DNA of 64,000 bases from Magnolia sinica (taxonomy: Eukaryota; Streptophyta; Magnoliopsida; Magnoliales; Magnoliaceae). Every line of letters starts with the position of its first letter. The stretch's first letter is position 1. The notes below the pieces were generated by a model that was given only the letters and a program-made list of their open reading frames with translations, was not told the origin of the DNA and ran no database searches. The stretch is from contig NC_080573.1 in assembly GCF_029962835.1 (NCBI RefSeq), forward strand, positions 39,301,001 through 39,365,000, read 5' to 3'. Below, piece by piece: positions 33,661 to 45,352 of this stretch. Made by a program: the position numbers and the translations under genes.

Positions 33661-36600
33661 GGTAGTCTGACTTACCACGTGCGAGCGCGATAGCTCGAGA
33701 GTTCCGGCAGCATGATCCCTCGAGGTTTAGTGGTGACCCTGACCCTTCTGCCGCCGAGGCATGGTGCACTAAGATTGCAAGGATATTTGACACTATGCAG
33801 TGTCCTACGGATCAGAGAGTTTCCCTTGTGACCTATCACCTTCAGGGCGAGGCCCGTCATTGGTGGTCATCCGTATCTAGGATGGTAGGGCCCCAGTTTG
33901 TTTGGACCTGGGATGAATTTGTGGTCCGTTTTGACTAGAAATTCTTCCCCGAGCATGTTCAGATCTAAAGGGCGATCAAGTTTAAGACCCTAGTTCAGGG
34001 AGATTTGACCGTATCTTAGTATGAGGCCCATTTCTTAGCCTTGTCTAAATTTGCTCCTCATCTCACCAGTGATGAGAAGATGAGAGCCCGTCATTTTGTG
34101 ACTGGCTTGCGTCTTGCCCTTCACAGATGTGTAGTAGGGCATTTTTGGAGACATTCGACTAAGTTGTGCATCAAGCACTGGTTTATGAGGAGGACTGGAT
34201 TATGACCCAGAGATCGAGAGAGCAGAGTTTCGGTGGAGACCGAAAGAGGAGATCACCAGCCGGCAGTTCCAAGTAGCACCATCAACAGAGATGGAGAGGC
34301 AGATCAGGGTATCGACAGCCTGCGGCTCAGTCAGTAGCTTCTTCATTATCATCAGCACCGCCAGTTTCTTCGTCTTCTGGCCCCTTTTCCGGTGTTTTCT
34401 TTGGTTGTAGACAGGCCGAACATCGGAGGCGTGAGTGCCCTCTCCCCATACAGCAGCAGAGGCCACCGCAGTTGGCTCCTCCTCATCCTCCTCAGCAGAA
34501 GCAGAGAGCACAACCTCCACCAGCCGCTCATAGGGCTCCTCCTCAGCAGCAAAGCCAGCCAGGCAGACCTCCTTGGCAGAGATAGCAGCACCAGCGAAGG
34601 GGATATCTGTATGTCCAGTCCCTGGGTCGAGTGTGTATCATAGCCCAGTAGGCACAGACTCAGGACCCCCAGTCTTCCGGTTTGATTCCTCTACCAGCTC
34701 AAGGCCGATTTTATTCTGCGCAACAGGCATCAAACCAGGACCCGCAATCATTGACAGGTGGAGTCGTTGAGGGTATTCTTCTTATTTTTGCTTGCGTTGC
34801 TCATGTTTTATTTGATTCGGGTGCTTCCCATTCTTTTGTAGTCGAGCAATTTTGTCAATCAACTGGTATTCCATCAGAGTCTGTGTCTGAGGCCTTAGCC
34901 GTTTCGACTCCCATGGGAAAGTCCGTTGTCTTGACCCGTTGCTGTCCTTCTTGCCCCGTGTTAGTAAGCAAGAAGTTCCTTCCTGCCAATATGTTCGTGA
35001 TGCCGCTGTTAGGCTTTGATGTTATTCTGGGTATGCACTGGCTTATGGAGTATCGTGCCATCTTGGACTATACCGTGAGGACAATCACGTTCCACATTCC
35101 AGGCTTACCAGTATTCCAGTTTATCGTCGAGCCCAGAGGAGAGTCGTTATCTAGTTTCTTAGCTTCTGTCATTGAGGATTTTGTGACAGAGTGTATTGAG
35201 TAGCTGCCAGTTGTTTACGAATACCCGGATGTGTTCCACGAGATACCGGGTTTGCCGCTGCGTCAAGAGGTGGAGTTTCAAATTGATCTGGTGCCCGGTA
35301 CCGCTCCTATCTCGAAGGCCCCCTACCGGATGGAAGCATTGGAGTTGAGGGAACTGCAGGAGCAGTTAGATGAGCTTCAGGAGTTAGGTTTCATTCATCT
35401 CAGTAGTTCGCCTTGGGGAACCCTTGTATTGTTTGTGAAGAAGAAGGATGGTTTGTTGCGGTTCTGTGTGGACTATCGTGAGCTCAACAAAGTCACCATC
35501 AAGAACCGATACCCACTTCCCCGTATTGATGATCTGTTCGATCAATTGTAGGTTGCACAGTATTTTTCCAAGATAGACTTACACTCCGGTTACCATTAGA
35601 TTCGGATCCAAGAGGAGGACATTTCGAAGATAGCTTTCCAGACACGCTATGGTCACTTTGAGTTCCTGGTCATGTCGTTCGCACTGACTAATGCACCTGC
35701 TGTATTCATGCAGCTGATGAACGAGGTCTTTCAATCGTTCCTCGACCAGTTCGTACTAGTATTCATTGATGAAATTCTTATATATTCGAGAACCCAGGAA
35801 GACCATGTTGAGTACTTGCAGATTATGTAGGAGACCCTCCATGCCCACTAGTTATATGCGAAGCTGGAGAAGTGTGAGTTTTGGCAAGAGGAGGTGAAGT
35901 TCTTCGGTCACGTGGTGACGAGGGAGGGTGTCGCTGTGGACCCCTCGAAGGTTGATGCAGTGCATCAGTGGGGCCAGCCCACAAACTCGTCCAAGATTCA
36001 CAATTTTCTTAGTCTAGCGGGGTATTATCGAGGATTTATCGAGGGTTTCTCCCGTATTGCAGTATCGCTGACCCAGTTGACGCGAAAGGGCGTCGAGTTC
36101 GTCTGGAGTAACACCTGTGAGGAGACATTTACAGAGTTGAAGGACCGCCTCACGTCTGCTCCTGTTCTCACTCTTCCTGATGGGAGTGAGAGTTTTGTTG
36201 TTTTCATTGATGCCTTTAGAGTTAGCTTGGGTGCTGTACTGATGCAGCATGGGAAGCCAGTGGCGTACACCTCGGCCAGCTCAAGGTCCACCACTCATGA
36301 TTTGGAGCTTGTATCAGTTGTCTTCACACTGAAGGTGTGGAGGCATTATCTATATAGGGTCAGGTTCGAGCTCTTCTCAGATCATAAGAGCTTGAAGTAT
36401 CTATTTTCACAGTCCGAGTTGAACCTGCGTCAGAGGCGATGGATGGAGCTGTTGAAGGAATATGATTTTGACCTTCAGTACCACCCAGGCAAGGCGAACG
36501 TGGTGGCGGACGCGCTCAGCCATCAGCAACGAGGCCTAGTGGCACAAATGATGGTGCGTGAGTGACAGATGCTCGAGGATGTTTCAGTGTTTGACTTTGA

Positions 36601-38175
36601 GTTTGGTCTGCAGTCTTCCATTGTTCAGCTTTCGAGCTTGTCGATTCAGCCTTCTTTGGTGGCTAGGGTGATTAAAGCTCAGCAGACGGACGATTCACTT
36701 CAGGAGTTTCGAGCAGAGGCCTCATTCGTGGAGCAGTCAAATCGGCAGATTGGTTCCAATGGTGGATTATGCTTTAGAGGCCGATTGTATGTCTCGGACG
36801 TGCCAAAGTTGCGTCATGATTTGATGACCGAGGCACACCGATCGAGACTTACTATTCACCTGGGCTCCACGAAGATGTATCATGATATGAGGAGGCAGTA
36901 TTTTTTGAAGGGGATAAAGCGCCAAATCACTAGTTTTGTAGCCAAGTGTGACACATGCCAGCGTGTCAAGGCTGATCACCAGAGACCCCCTAGTCCCTTG
37001 CAGTCATTGAGCATTCCAGAGTGGAAGTGGGAGCATGTATCGATGGACTTCATCGCAGGTTTTTCGAGGACTCAGCGTGGTCACGATACCATCTAGGTTA
37101 TCATCGATCATCTAATGAAGTCGGTTCATTTTATTCCAGTATGTGCTTCCTGGTCTACGGTCCAGCTTACAAAGGTGTTCATTAAGGAGATAGTGAGACT
37201 GCACGGCGTCCCAGTTTCGATCGTTTCAGACTGAGACTCCAGATTTACGTCTCCGTTTTGGAGGAGTTTCCAGTAGGCGTTGGGGGTCACTTTGTGTCTC
37301 AGCACCGTTTATCATCCGCAGACAGATGGGCAGACCAAAAGGCCTTGAGGATATGCTCAGAGCTTGTGTGATTAACTTTGCGAACAGTTGGGATGATCAC
37401 ATGCACCTCGCCGAGTTCGCGTACAACAATATCTATCAGGCGATTATTAGCATGGCTCCTTTTGAGGCACTTTATAGTAGACCGTGTAGATCTCTTAGTT
37501 GTTGGACCGAGGTTGGAGAGCGTCGTCTCTTAGGTCCTGAGCTTGTGTAGCAGATGTCAGAGGCTATTAATGTTATCAGGCAGAGGATGCACATAGCTCA
37601 TAGCCGGCAAAAGAGTTTTGTTGATTGTCGGCATCGACCCCTCGAGTTCGTAGTCAAGGACATAGTATATCTCAAGGTCTCGCCTATGAAGGACGTGGTT
37701 CGCTTTGGTGTGAAGGGCAAGCTCACCCTGAGATTTATTATGCCTTTTGAGATTATTGAGTGCGTGGGTGTTGTGGCTTATAGGCTTGCCTTACCTCCTG
37801 ATTTGTCTGTGATCCATAACGTGTTCCATGTCTCTATGTTACGTAAATGTGCGTCAGACACTATTTTCGTGATTAATTGGCAGTCACTCGAGGTCCGTAA
37901 GGATGCTTCCTACATTGAGTAGCTAATTCGTATTCTTGATCGAAAGGAGCAGGTCCTCAGGACCACGGTCATTCCCTTGGTGAAGGTGCAATGGGGTCAT
38001 CATTTGGAGGCCGAGATTAGGGAGCGTTATCCCCATTTGTTCAATTATTGATTGCTTGTATTACCTTCTCTTGTGATTGATGATTGCGATATATATACAT
38101 GATGATGTTATGTATTTTATTATTCCGGTTTTGTCAATTTCGAAGATGAAATTTCTTTGTTGGTGGGGAGGATTA
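33661..38175 (+). mobile_element. Ty3/gypsy element, 5'-truncated, broken
   Basis: Parts in order: gag from about 33,690 (FDTMQCPTDQRVSLVTYHL, WW), a knuckle-like segment near 34,390-34,440, aspartic protease (VLFDSGASHSFV, about 34,800-34,840), reverse transcriptase (35,320-35,900; [31 protein letters not shown]), RNase H (36,130-36,540; [11 protein letters not shown]) and integrase (36,800-37,550; H..H..C..C knuckle with CDTCQRVKADHQRP). A C-terminal LDRKEQVLR..VPLVKV-like tail reaches 38,050. The last part resembles the chromovirus Tekay/Del type. The 5' LTR and start of gag are missing. The coding region has many interruptions, so it is a fossil. A polypurine tract precedes the 3' LTR at 38,176. 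Confidence 0.88.
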
Positions 38176-39270
38176 TGAGACCCAACCCGAGTTCGCATGT
38201 GTGCATGTGTGTGTATGTAAGTATGCATCCCGTTCATTTTCATCCCGCGGTCCTACCGGTCAAATTCTGGCGATCCGTGACCCTCAAATTGTGTTTGTGG
38301 TCATCCTTGAGTCCGGTCACGTAGACCCGACTCGGATCGACCCTAGACCTATGCCATTGCGTCCACATCGTCGCTGAGGTTCCAACACTGCGTCTCATGC
38401 ACGATTTCATCATGTGCATTTTGAGATATGGATCCCACCATTCTAGGCCCTTGATCATGCATGTGGGACCCACCTAGACCTATGGGCACATTTTCCTCTC
38501 TCTTTTCCATTCTATCCACTTATTGCTAGCTACCTATAGCCTAGCTATGATTGCCTCTCTTTTCTAGAGAGTAATCATGAGATCTTGTTGCTTCTCCCAT
38601 GTGTCATGATGAATTCCTCTTCCCTAGCTAGCTCCTTCTCCTAAATTCATCATTTCATTGCTACTACCTTTCATCTCTCGCTCCTCTTTCTCATTTCTCT
38701 TCATCTCATTCTCTCATTCTCCTCTCCTCCTAGCAAAAATTTTTAACACCTTCTCCTTTATCTCCCTCCTCATCTAACCTTCTACTTTCAATCTTAACCC
38801 TACATCTATGATCCTTGGAGCTTAAGGAGTCCTATGCTACAAGAATCTTGAAGATCCATTAAGGTGAGTGTACTTAGCTTAAGATTTCCTAATTTTTTTG
38901 TGGTAGATTCTCCTTCATCTCATCCTTAGGAACTTGTGGGGCCCATCAAGTGATGATGGAGGTACTCCATGTCTCCATGATCAAGGCCAATGGTCCATTC
39001 CTTTGCATGCAAGTTCCATGGATGGGGCCACTCTCCATGGACCCTATTATGCATTTTTCCTTTGATGCATATCCTTTAGGGGTCATTTAGACCGCATTCC
39101 TACCATTTGATTGATTCCTAACTCCATGCATGTGCTAGATCTAGATTATATATGATCTAATGGATGACATGAATGTGTTATGATGAAGGGATGGACTCAA
39201 TAGTGGCGGAGATCCTCTCGTGGCCAGACTTTCATTTTTTCCCTTATTCTATCTTTCATTTCTGATGTGT
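38176..39270 (+). repeat. 3' LTR of the gypsy element, 5' portion
   Basis: This begins TGAGACCCAACCCGAG right after the polypurine tract. From 38,330 onward it is closely matched in inverted orientation by 47,770-48,732 (phrases such as 'cttgaagatccattaaggtg' and 'ggatctccgccactattgag'). It breaks off near 39,270, where an inverted piece of the same LTR starts. The distal end of this LTR copy is therefore missing or displaced. Confidence 0.75.
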
Positions 39271-39774
39271 GTAGAGAGGCAATCATAGTTAGGTTATAGG
39301 TAGCTAGCAATAAGTGGATAGCATGGAAAAGAGAGAGCACTAGGTGGGCCCACATGGGAAAATGTGTCCATAGGTCTAAGTGGGTCCATCAAGGGCCAAG
39401 AATGATGGGATCCATATCTCAAAATGCACATGACGAAATCGTACATGAAATGCAGCGTTGGAACCGCGGCGACGATACGGACATAAGGTACAGGTCTAGG
39501 GTCGATCCGTGTCCGGTCACATGGACCCGACTTAGATCGACCCTAGACCTGCGTCATTACGTCCACATCGTCGCTGTGGTTCCAACACCGCGTCTCATGC
39601 ACAATTTCGTCATGTGCATTTTGAGATATGGATCCCACCATTCTTAGCCCTTAATCATGCATGTGGGACCCACCTAAACCTATGGGCACATTTTCCCATG
39701 TGAGCCCACCTAGTGCTCTCTCTTTTCCATGCTATCCACTTATTGCTAGTTACCTATAGCCTAGCTATGACTCC
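39271..39774. repeat. Palindrome made of two inverted LTR pieces
   Basis: 39,271-39,510 is the reverse complement of 39,530-39,770, with about 240-base arms around a centre near 39,520. Examples are 'ggttataggtagctagcaat' against 'attgctagttacctatagcc', and 'gacccgacttagatcgaccc' near the centre. Both arms are 5' LTR sequence of the gypsy family. Confidence 0.8.
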
Positions 39775-42700
39775 TGTCATACCCCAGACTCGGTAACGGG
39801 ATTCACAAGGAACCCGATGACCGGTTCTAACTGCAACACCCTCTATAGTACCCCATTCTCGACTCCTGAGGTAGGTTCCGATCCTGGGATCCTACAAGGA
39901 GGATTTTCATAATAGTATAATCATTTTCGATACAAGCATACCCAAGATCATAGCAAGTACATCTGAGAATAACTAAAGGCACACATCACAAAATCTATTA
40001 AGAATTTGAACTTTTACAAATATCCATAAGGTCCAAGAAGACATACATAAGATGATCGAAAAAGGAAAAGAAGGTCTGCAACACTGGGGTCCTCAAGCTC
40101 AACTCTACTCCACGCTCTGCCGCTACGACGCCTGCCTAGGATCTCCTGCATGCATCAATCGTACATAAGCTTATAGAAGCTTAGAGGGTGGTGAAGGTGT
40201 ATGATAATAGTGCACAGAAGAATAATAGGGGATACAGGAAGGGAAACATGCTCGATGACAATATCACTAGCCTTACCAAGGCTTATCATGAATACAATGT
40301 AATGAGTACTGGGTGTCATACCATGGCAGTGCATAAAGGGACTTATGCAACCAATGCTAATGGGATACAAGTAATGCCAGTGCTCATATCCAAACCACAT
40401 GTCAAGTACATTTCCAATCATAAGGAAATCACCGGGGTCCATTACACTGCTGAATGATTGCCCCTCTATAAACCCCGCACAGTCAAACGAGCATAAGAGA
40501 CCTTACTACCTGCCTGTGGACAACCAATAACCAGCAAGGCCTGACGGTAGTGGACCCATTCACAAGTTGGTTAGACTCAGCCTAGCAATACCTCGTTTCA
40601 TCAGGTGAATAAGGTCATACCCCTATCCAACCGACTACATGACAGTGGAAATCGCGGCCTAACGATATAAGGCCCTCGTGCGCTCATATATTCCACCCGG
40701 TCACGGCGTTGGAGCAGATCCTTAGTACCATGGAAGTTTTAGAAATTTTACCCATAGGCATCCTATGCACCCGCTATGCTCAAGTAATATTTCCAGCGTC
40801 CACACATCCAGCCATCCATGAATATCCCTGTGGAGGCAAGGCCCTGATAAAGCAATGGCAGTATCATCATGAATGTGATGCCAATGCATGAGTCACACAT
40901 ACAGATCATGCACAAGCTTCAAGCACTCAACGTGCACAAGGGGAGAAACTTCGTCCCTCTATGACCACCATACAATGCAATCAATTCACACAAATGATGC
41001 GTATGGGTCACAACAACGTAAGTGTGCTACCTGTTGAATGTATGTATTCCTCCTTCCCGAGGAGGGACAATGACAAGATATATATAGACAGGTACTCTAA
41101 GGAGAAATGAAGTTCTCTTAGTGGGGGCACAATACTTTAGGATGACCCACAAGCTAAGAGAGTCATAAACCTAAGGAAGAAGCGGTCATAATCAAGGGCC
41201 CAAGGTGAAACTTCAACCACCTATAGGAACCCTATGGGCCTACCTTGGGGCCACCAAGGAGGTCATCCAACCTCAATTAGGTCCTAAAAGGCAGCCTGCT
41301 ACGCATAAAAGTAAAGTCCAAGGCCCAAGCAATCCATGGCCTAGTGGGCCACACACTAAGCCCAATGCATAGGCAACATGGTGGGCCCTCAAGCAAGGTT
41401 TGGGCCCAACCATAAAGATCATGGGTCCATTCATTGTGGTGGGCCTAATGGGCAGCCCATTATTCCATCATATGGGTGATACTTATGTTTAAAACAAATA
41501 AGTTGGGCCTCACATCTCGACCCAGGTATGGGTTTATTTTAGTGGGCAAGCAAGGGCCTAACTACTTGAGTATTTGACCCATAAAACCCATCACAATGGC
41601 ATGATAAATATGGGCCCCAAGGGTCCAATGGGCCTATTGAAAGTTTCAGCCCAACCAAGGTTATAAGGCCCAATAATTAGCTAGAAGACTAGTTCAATAA
41701 GAATTCAATTGGAATGGGCCTTAAATATGTATTAATTAAGCCCAAAAAAATTTAATTAAAATGGGGCAAGATGTATGTGATAATATCCCTAAATTTTGGT
41801 GGACTATGCTGCCCCAAAACATCCATTTATGGGCAGCAATCATGGGCCTATTGCTGAAATTCCAGCCCACCCACAAGCTGGGCTTACTGGAAATTCAAAA
41901 TTAATTAATTTATAAATTTATTTTAATTCCTAGTGACCCATACATGTCACAGGGGGGCTCACCAGATGAAGGGAGTAAATTAGACACATAAATCAGATGG
42001 GCCATGCTACTGGTGTCACGCCCCGAACTCAGAAATCGGGCTCACAAAATTCCCGATTGCCAAATCCGGCGCCGACAGCCACCTTAGTACCCCATTCTCG
42101 GCTCTCGACATTTATATACCAGGATCCGATCCTGGGATCCTACAAGGAGGATTTCAAATATGATTTTGATTCAGTATAAGCATAACCATAAGCATAACCC
42201 ACAAACAATAACCACAAGAACACCATCACAAAATTCACTATGATCAAAAACTTTTGAGTACAATGCGTCTGAAGGGAAATACAAGATAATGCAAATAACG
42301 GAAACTCCAAAAGCTCGATTGCATGGTCCTGCTGCTCCTATGCTACGGCTGCGTCCTAGCGTCACCTGCACGCATCGATCGTGCATAAGCTTATAGAAAG
42401 CTTAGAGGGTGGTGTAAGTGTGTGCGCAATATGAGCATGCAAAAAATGCAAGGTCAGAGTAATATGGAATCATGCTAATGAGTACATGAATGCAATCAGC
42501 CGTACCAAGGCTATGTGATGCAAGATATGAATGTTATCGGCCATATTAAGACCATGTAATGCGAGATGCAACTCAAGCATGTCAATCCTCATCTACAATA
42601 TCAAATATCAGTACAGTTCTCATTCTGGATAATCACCGGGGTCTAGTACACTCTACACTAGCTTGTCATCCCTATCCAACGCACAACTGGAAGAGTGGAA

Positions 42701-44072
42701 GAGACCTCACTATCCGCCTGCCAATATCGGGCTCGACTCGTCGATAGCGGACCCATTCCTCAAGCTGGTCAAACTCAACCTAGAAATTGCCCCCTCACTC
42801 AGGCAGGTAAGGTCACACCCCTTTCCAACCGACCACGACAAGTGGGAGACGCGGCCTACTGGTATACGGTCCTCACATGTATCCACTCGGTCTCGACGTT
42901 GAAGTCATCCTCTGGTACCATCGGGTTTAGGAATTTTCACCCAGGGACGTCTATGGCCCCCCGATGCTAGAAACAGTTTTTCGGTATCCAATCCAACCAC
43001 CCACAATGTGTCTGTGGAGGCTATGGCCCTGATGTCGCTAGGGCATACAATAATCACAATCACACAAATGCCAGTGTATGAATCACCCTACCAGACATGC
43101 AACAATCATGCACGTACCACGAGCTCATGTAGGGCAACTCTGCCTATCAGGGAGCCCATAAACAATCCGCTCGTAGGCATATGCTATGATCAATCACTCC
43201 TCATATCAGGCATACATATGATGCGTATGATCATGAATCATGGATCTATACTAAACATGTTATATGGTGATGGGCTCTGTTCATAACGAAGATGGGCCTA
43301 GACGGCCTACACACTACAAGTATGGGCCTATCAATGGGGCTTAGGAAGAGTGACAATGTGGACATTTAACTAACATTATCCTTACAATGTGGACGTCAAA
43401 CCATCATTGATCTCAAGGCATAGCCCGCTATAAAGTTCAACACATAAACCATGGTGGAATCACGTTATAATGGGCCTCATGTACATCCCATTGGGCCTCG
43501 ACCCATGGGCCTCCAATACATCAAATGGGCCTCATGTACACGGGTCTTGTATATATCAAGATGGGCCCCAACGGATGGGCCACAACTACATCAAGATTGG
43601 CCTAATCGCATGGGCCTTATATTCGTCAAGTGGGCCGCACTAGTGGGCCTCGAATACGTCACAATGGACCTTCATATGGCAAGTGGGCCACACCACATGA
43701 GCCACACGTATATCAAATGGGCCACACTCAAATATAAGTGGTGATAATAATTTCCACTATTAAAATTCCCAAGGCCCGCCATAACATTTATTTCTCATCC
43801 AATATAATCATAAGGTCCCAAAGGATGTCAATGGTAGCCATTCAATCCTCACCGTACAGTGTGGTCCACTTGATAAATAAATCTGTCTTATTTTTGTCTC
43901 AAGCCTTAAAATTATTATTATTATTTTAAAAAAAAGTGGTTGGATGGTTTGGATGAAACTCATGCATCATGGTGAGTCCCATATGGATGGACAGCAAAGA
44001 TAAAGCACATACCTCATGATGGGGGCCACACTAATGGAAGGTGTGGCACACATACATCAATGGGTCCCATGT

Positions 44073-44355
44073 GGAGCCCACCATAATGTTTATTTTCCAC
44101 CCAATCTGTTGACAAGGTCACACAGACATGGGGCCCACTGTAATGTTTATTTGCACCCAACCAGTTGATGAGGTCACTTAGACCCTGACCCACCATAACG
44201 TTTATTTGCACCCAACCTATTGTTAAGGTCACTCAGACCTGGGGCCCACCGTAATGTCTATTTTCCACCCAAACTGTTGATAAGGTCACATGGACCTGGG
44301 GCCCACCGTAATGTTTATTTTGCCATCCAAACTGTTGATAAGGTCACGTGGACCT
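44073..44355. repeat. Five-unit tandem array of a 55-58 bp GGGGCCCACCGTAATG repeat
   Basis: Units begin at about 44,073, 44,130, 44,185, 44,241 and 44,298. Each holds 'cccacc(g/a)taatgtttatt', then 'cacccaa..(t)gttgataaggtcac', then '(a/g)gacct'. The same unit occurs singly in the fold-back repeat family, so the array is a local amplification of a piece of that family inside the LTR. Confidence 0.85.
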
Positions 44356-45297
44356 GAATGAATAGGAAAAACAAATTTCATATTTGATCCAAAACTGTTG
44401 CAACCCAAAAAGGGTTCAATGGTAGGCGTCAATCACCTCTGTTTCCTGTAACGTGGGCCACCTGAGTCCCTGTAGCGGCTAATTTTTGGGAGGGGGGTCA
44501 CTGCCCAAGGGGCCCACCCAATGCACGGAGTGAATGTTCCACACACATCATGGTGGGGCCCACGGCTGGGACCGTGGATCCCAGCCTCTTTCGTCCACAC
44601 GGCAACAGCTGGCAGCAGCAGACACTGCTGTTGTTGCTTAACATTTTATTTTTTTATTTTTAAAAGAAAATACGTTTTTTTAAGGAATTCCCTAGGTGGG
44701 GCCCTCATCAGAGAAATTCGCCTCGCCCATTGCACCCTACGGCTCAAGACCGACCAAATGAGTCCAATATGCGGTATGATTTGGGGAGTAAAAAGATCAA
44801 GGTGGGTTTCAACAGTAAACACCACTATTTCCTACGGTATGGCCCGCTAGAAAATGGGATCAGCTTCATTTTTTGGCTCAACACCTAAAATGAGATGGAG
44901 AATGGAATGGACAGCGTGGATTAACTTCATACACCAAGGTGGGGCCTGCATGAACAGCCCACCCCAAAATCTCACACATATATTATATATTATTTTTTTT
45001 GTTAACCTGTCAGTACATACCCATGTCAGTACACGCATTCCATGTTAGCCGCTCCCAGCTGCACGTCCAGCATCCAGGGACGCTAAACGGCATGGATATA
45101 ACACAGGCACCATGGTGGGTCCCGCACGGACGATGTGGCCCACCATGCATGTGTGTGTGTGTGTGTATATTAATATAACATAAATATATATTACATATAT
45201 TTTAGTCTAATAGGTGGGATCTCCCTGAAATGTGGTGGGCCACTCTTCTAATGGATGGAGTAGATTTTACATAATTCGGTGGGGCCCACTACATTCT

Positions 45298-45298
<1 letters not shown>

Positions 45299-45350
<52 letters not shown>
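45299..45350. repeat. (GA)n microsatellite
   Basis: About 25 GA units, the inverted counterpart of the (CT)n at 28,276-28,322. Confidence 0.95.
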
Positions 45351-45352
<2 letters not shown>

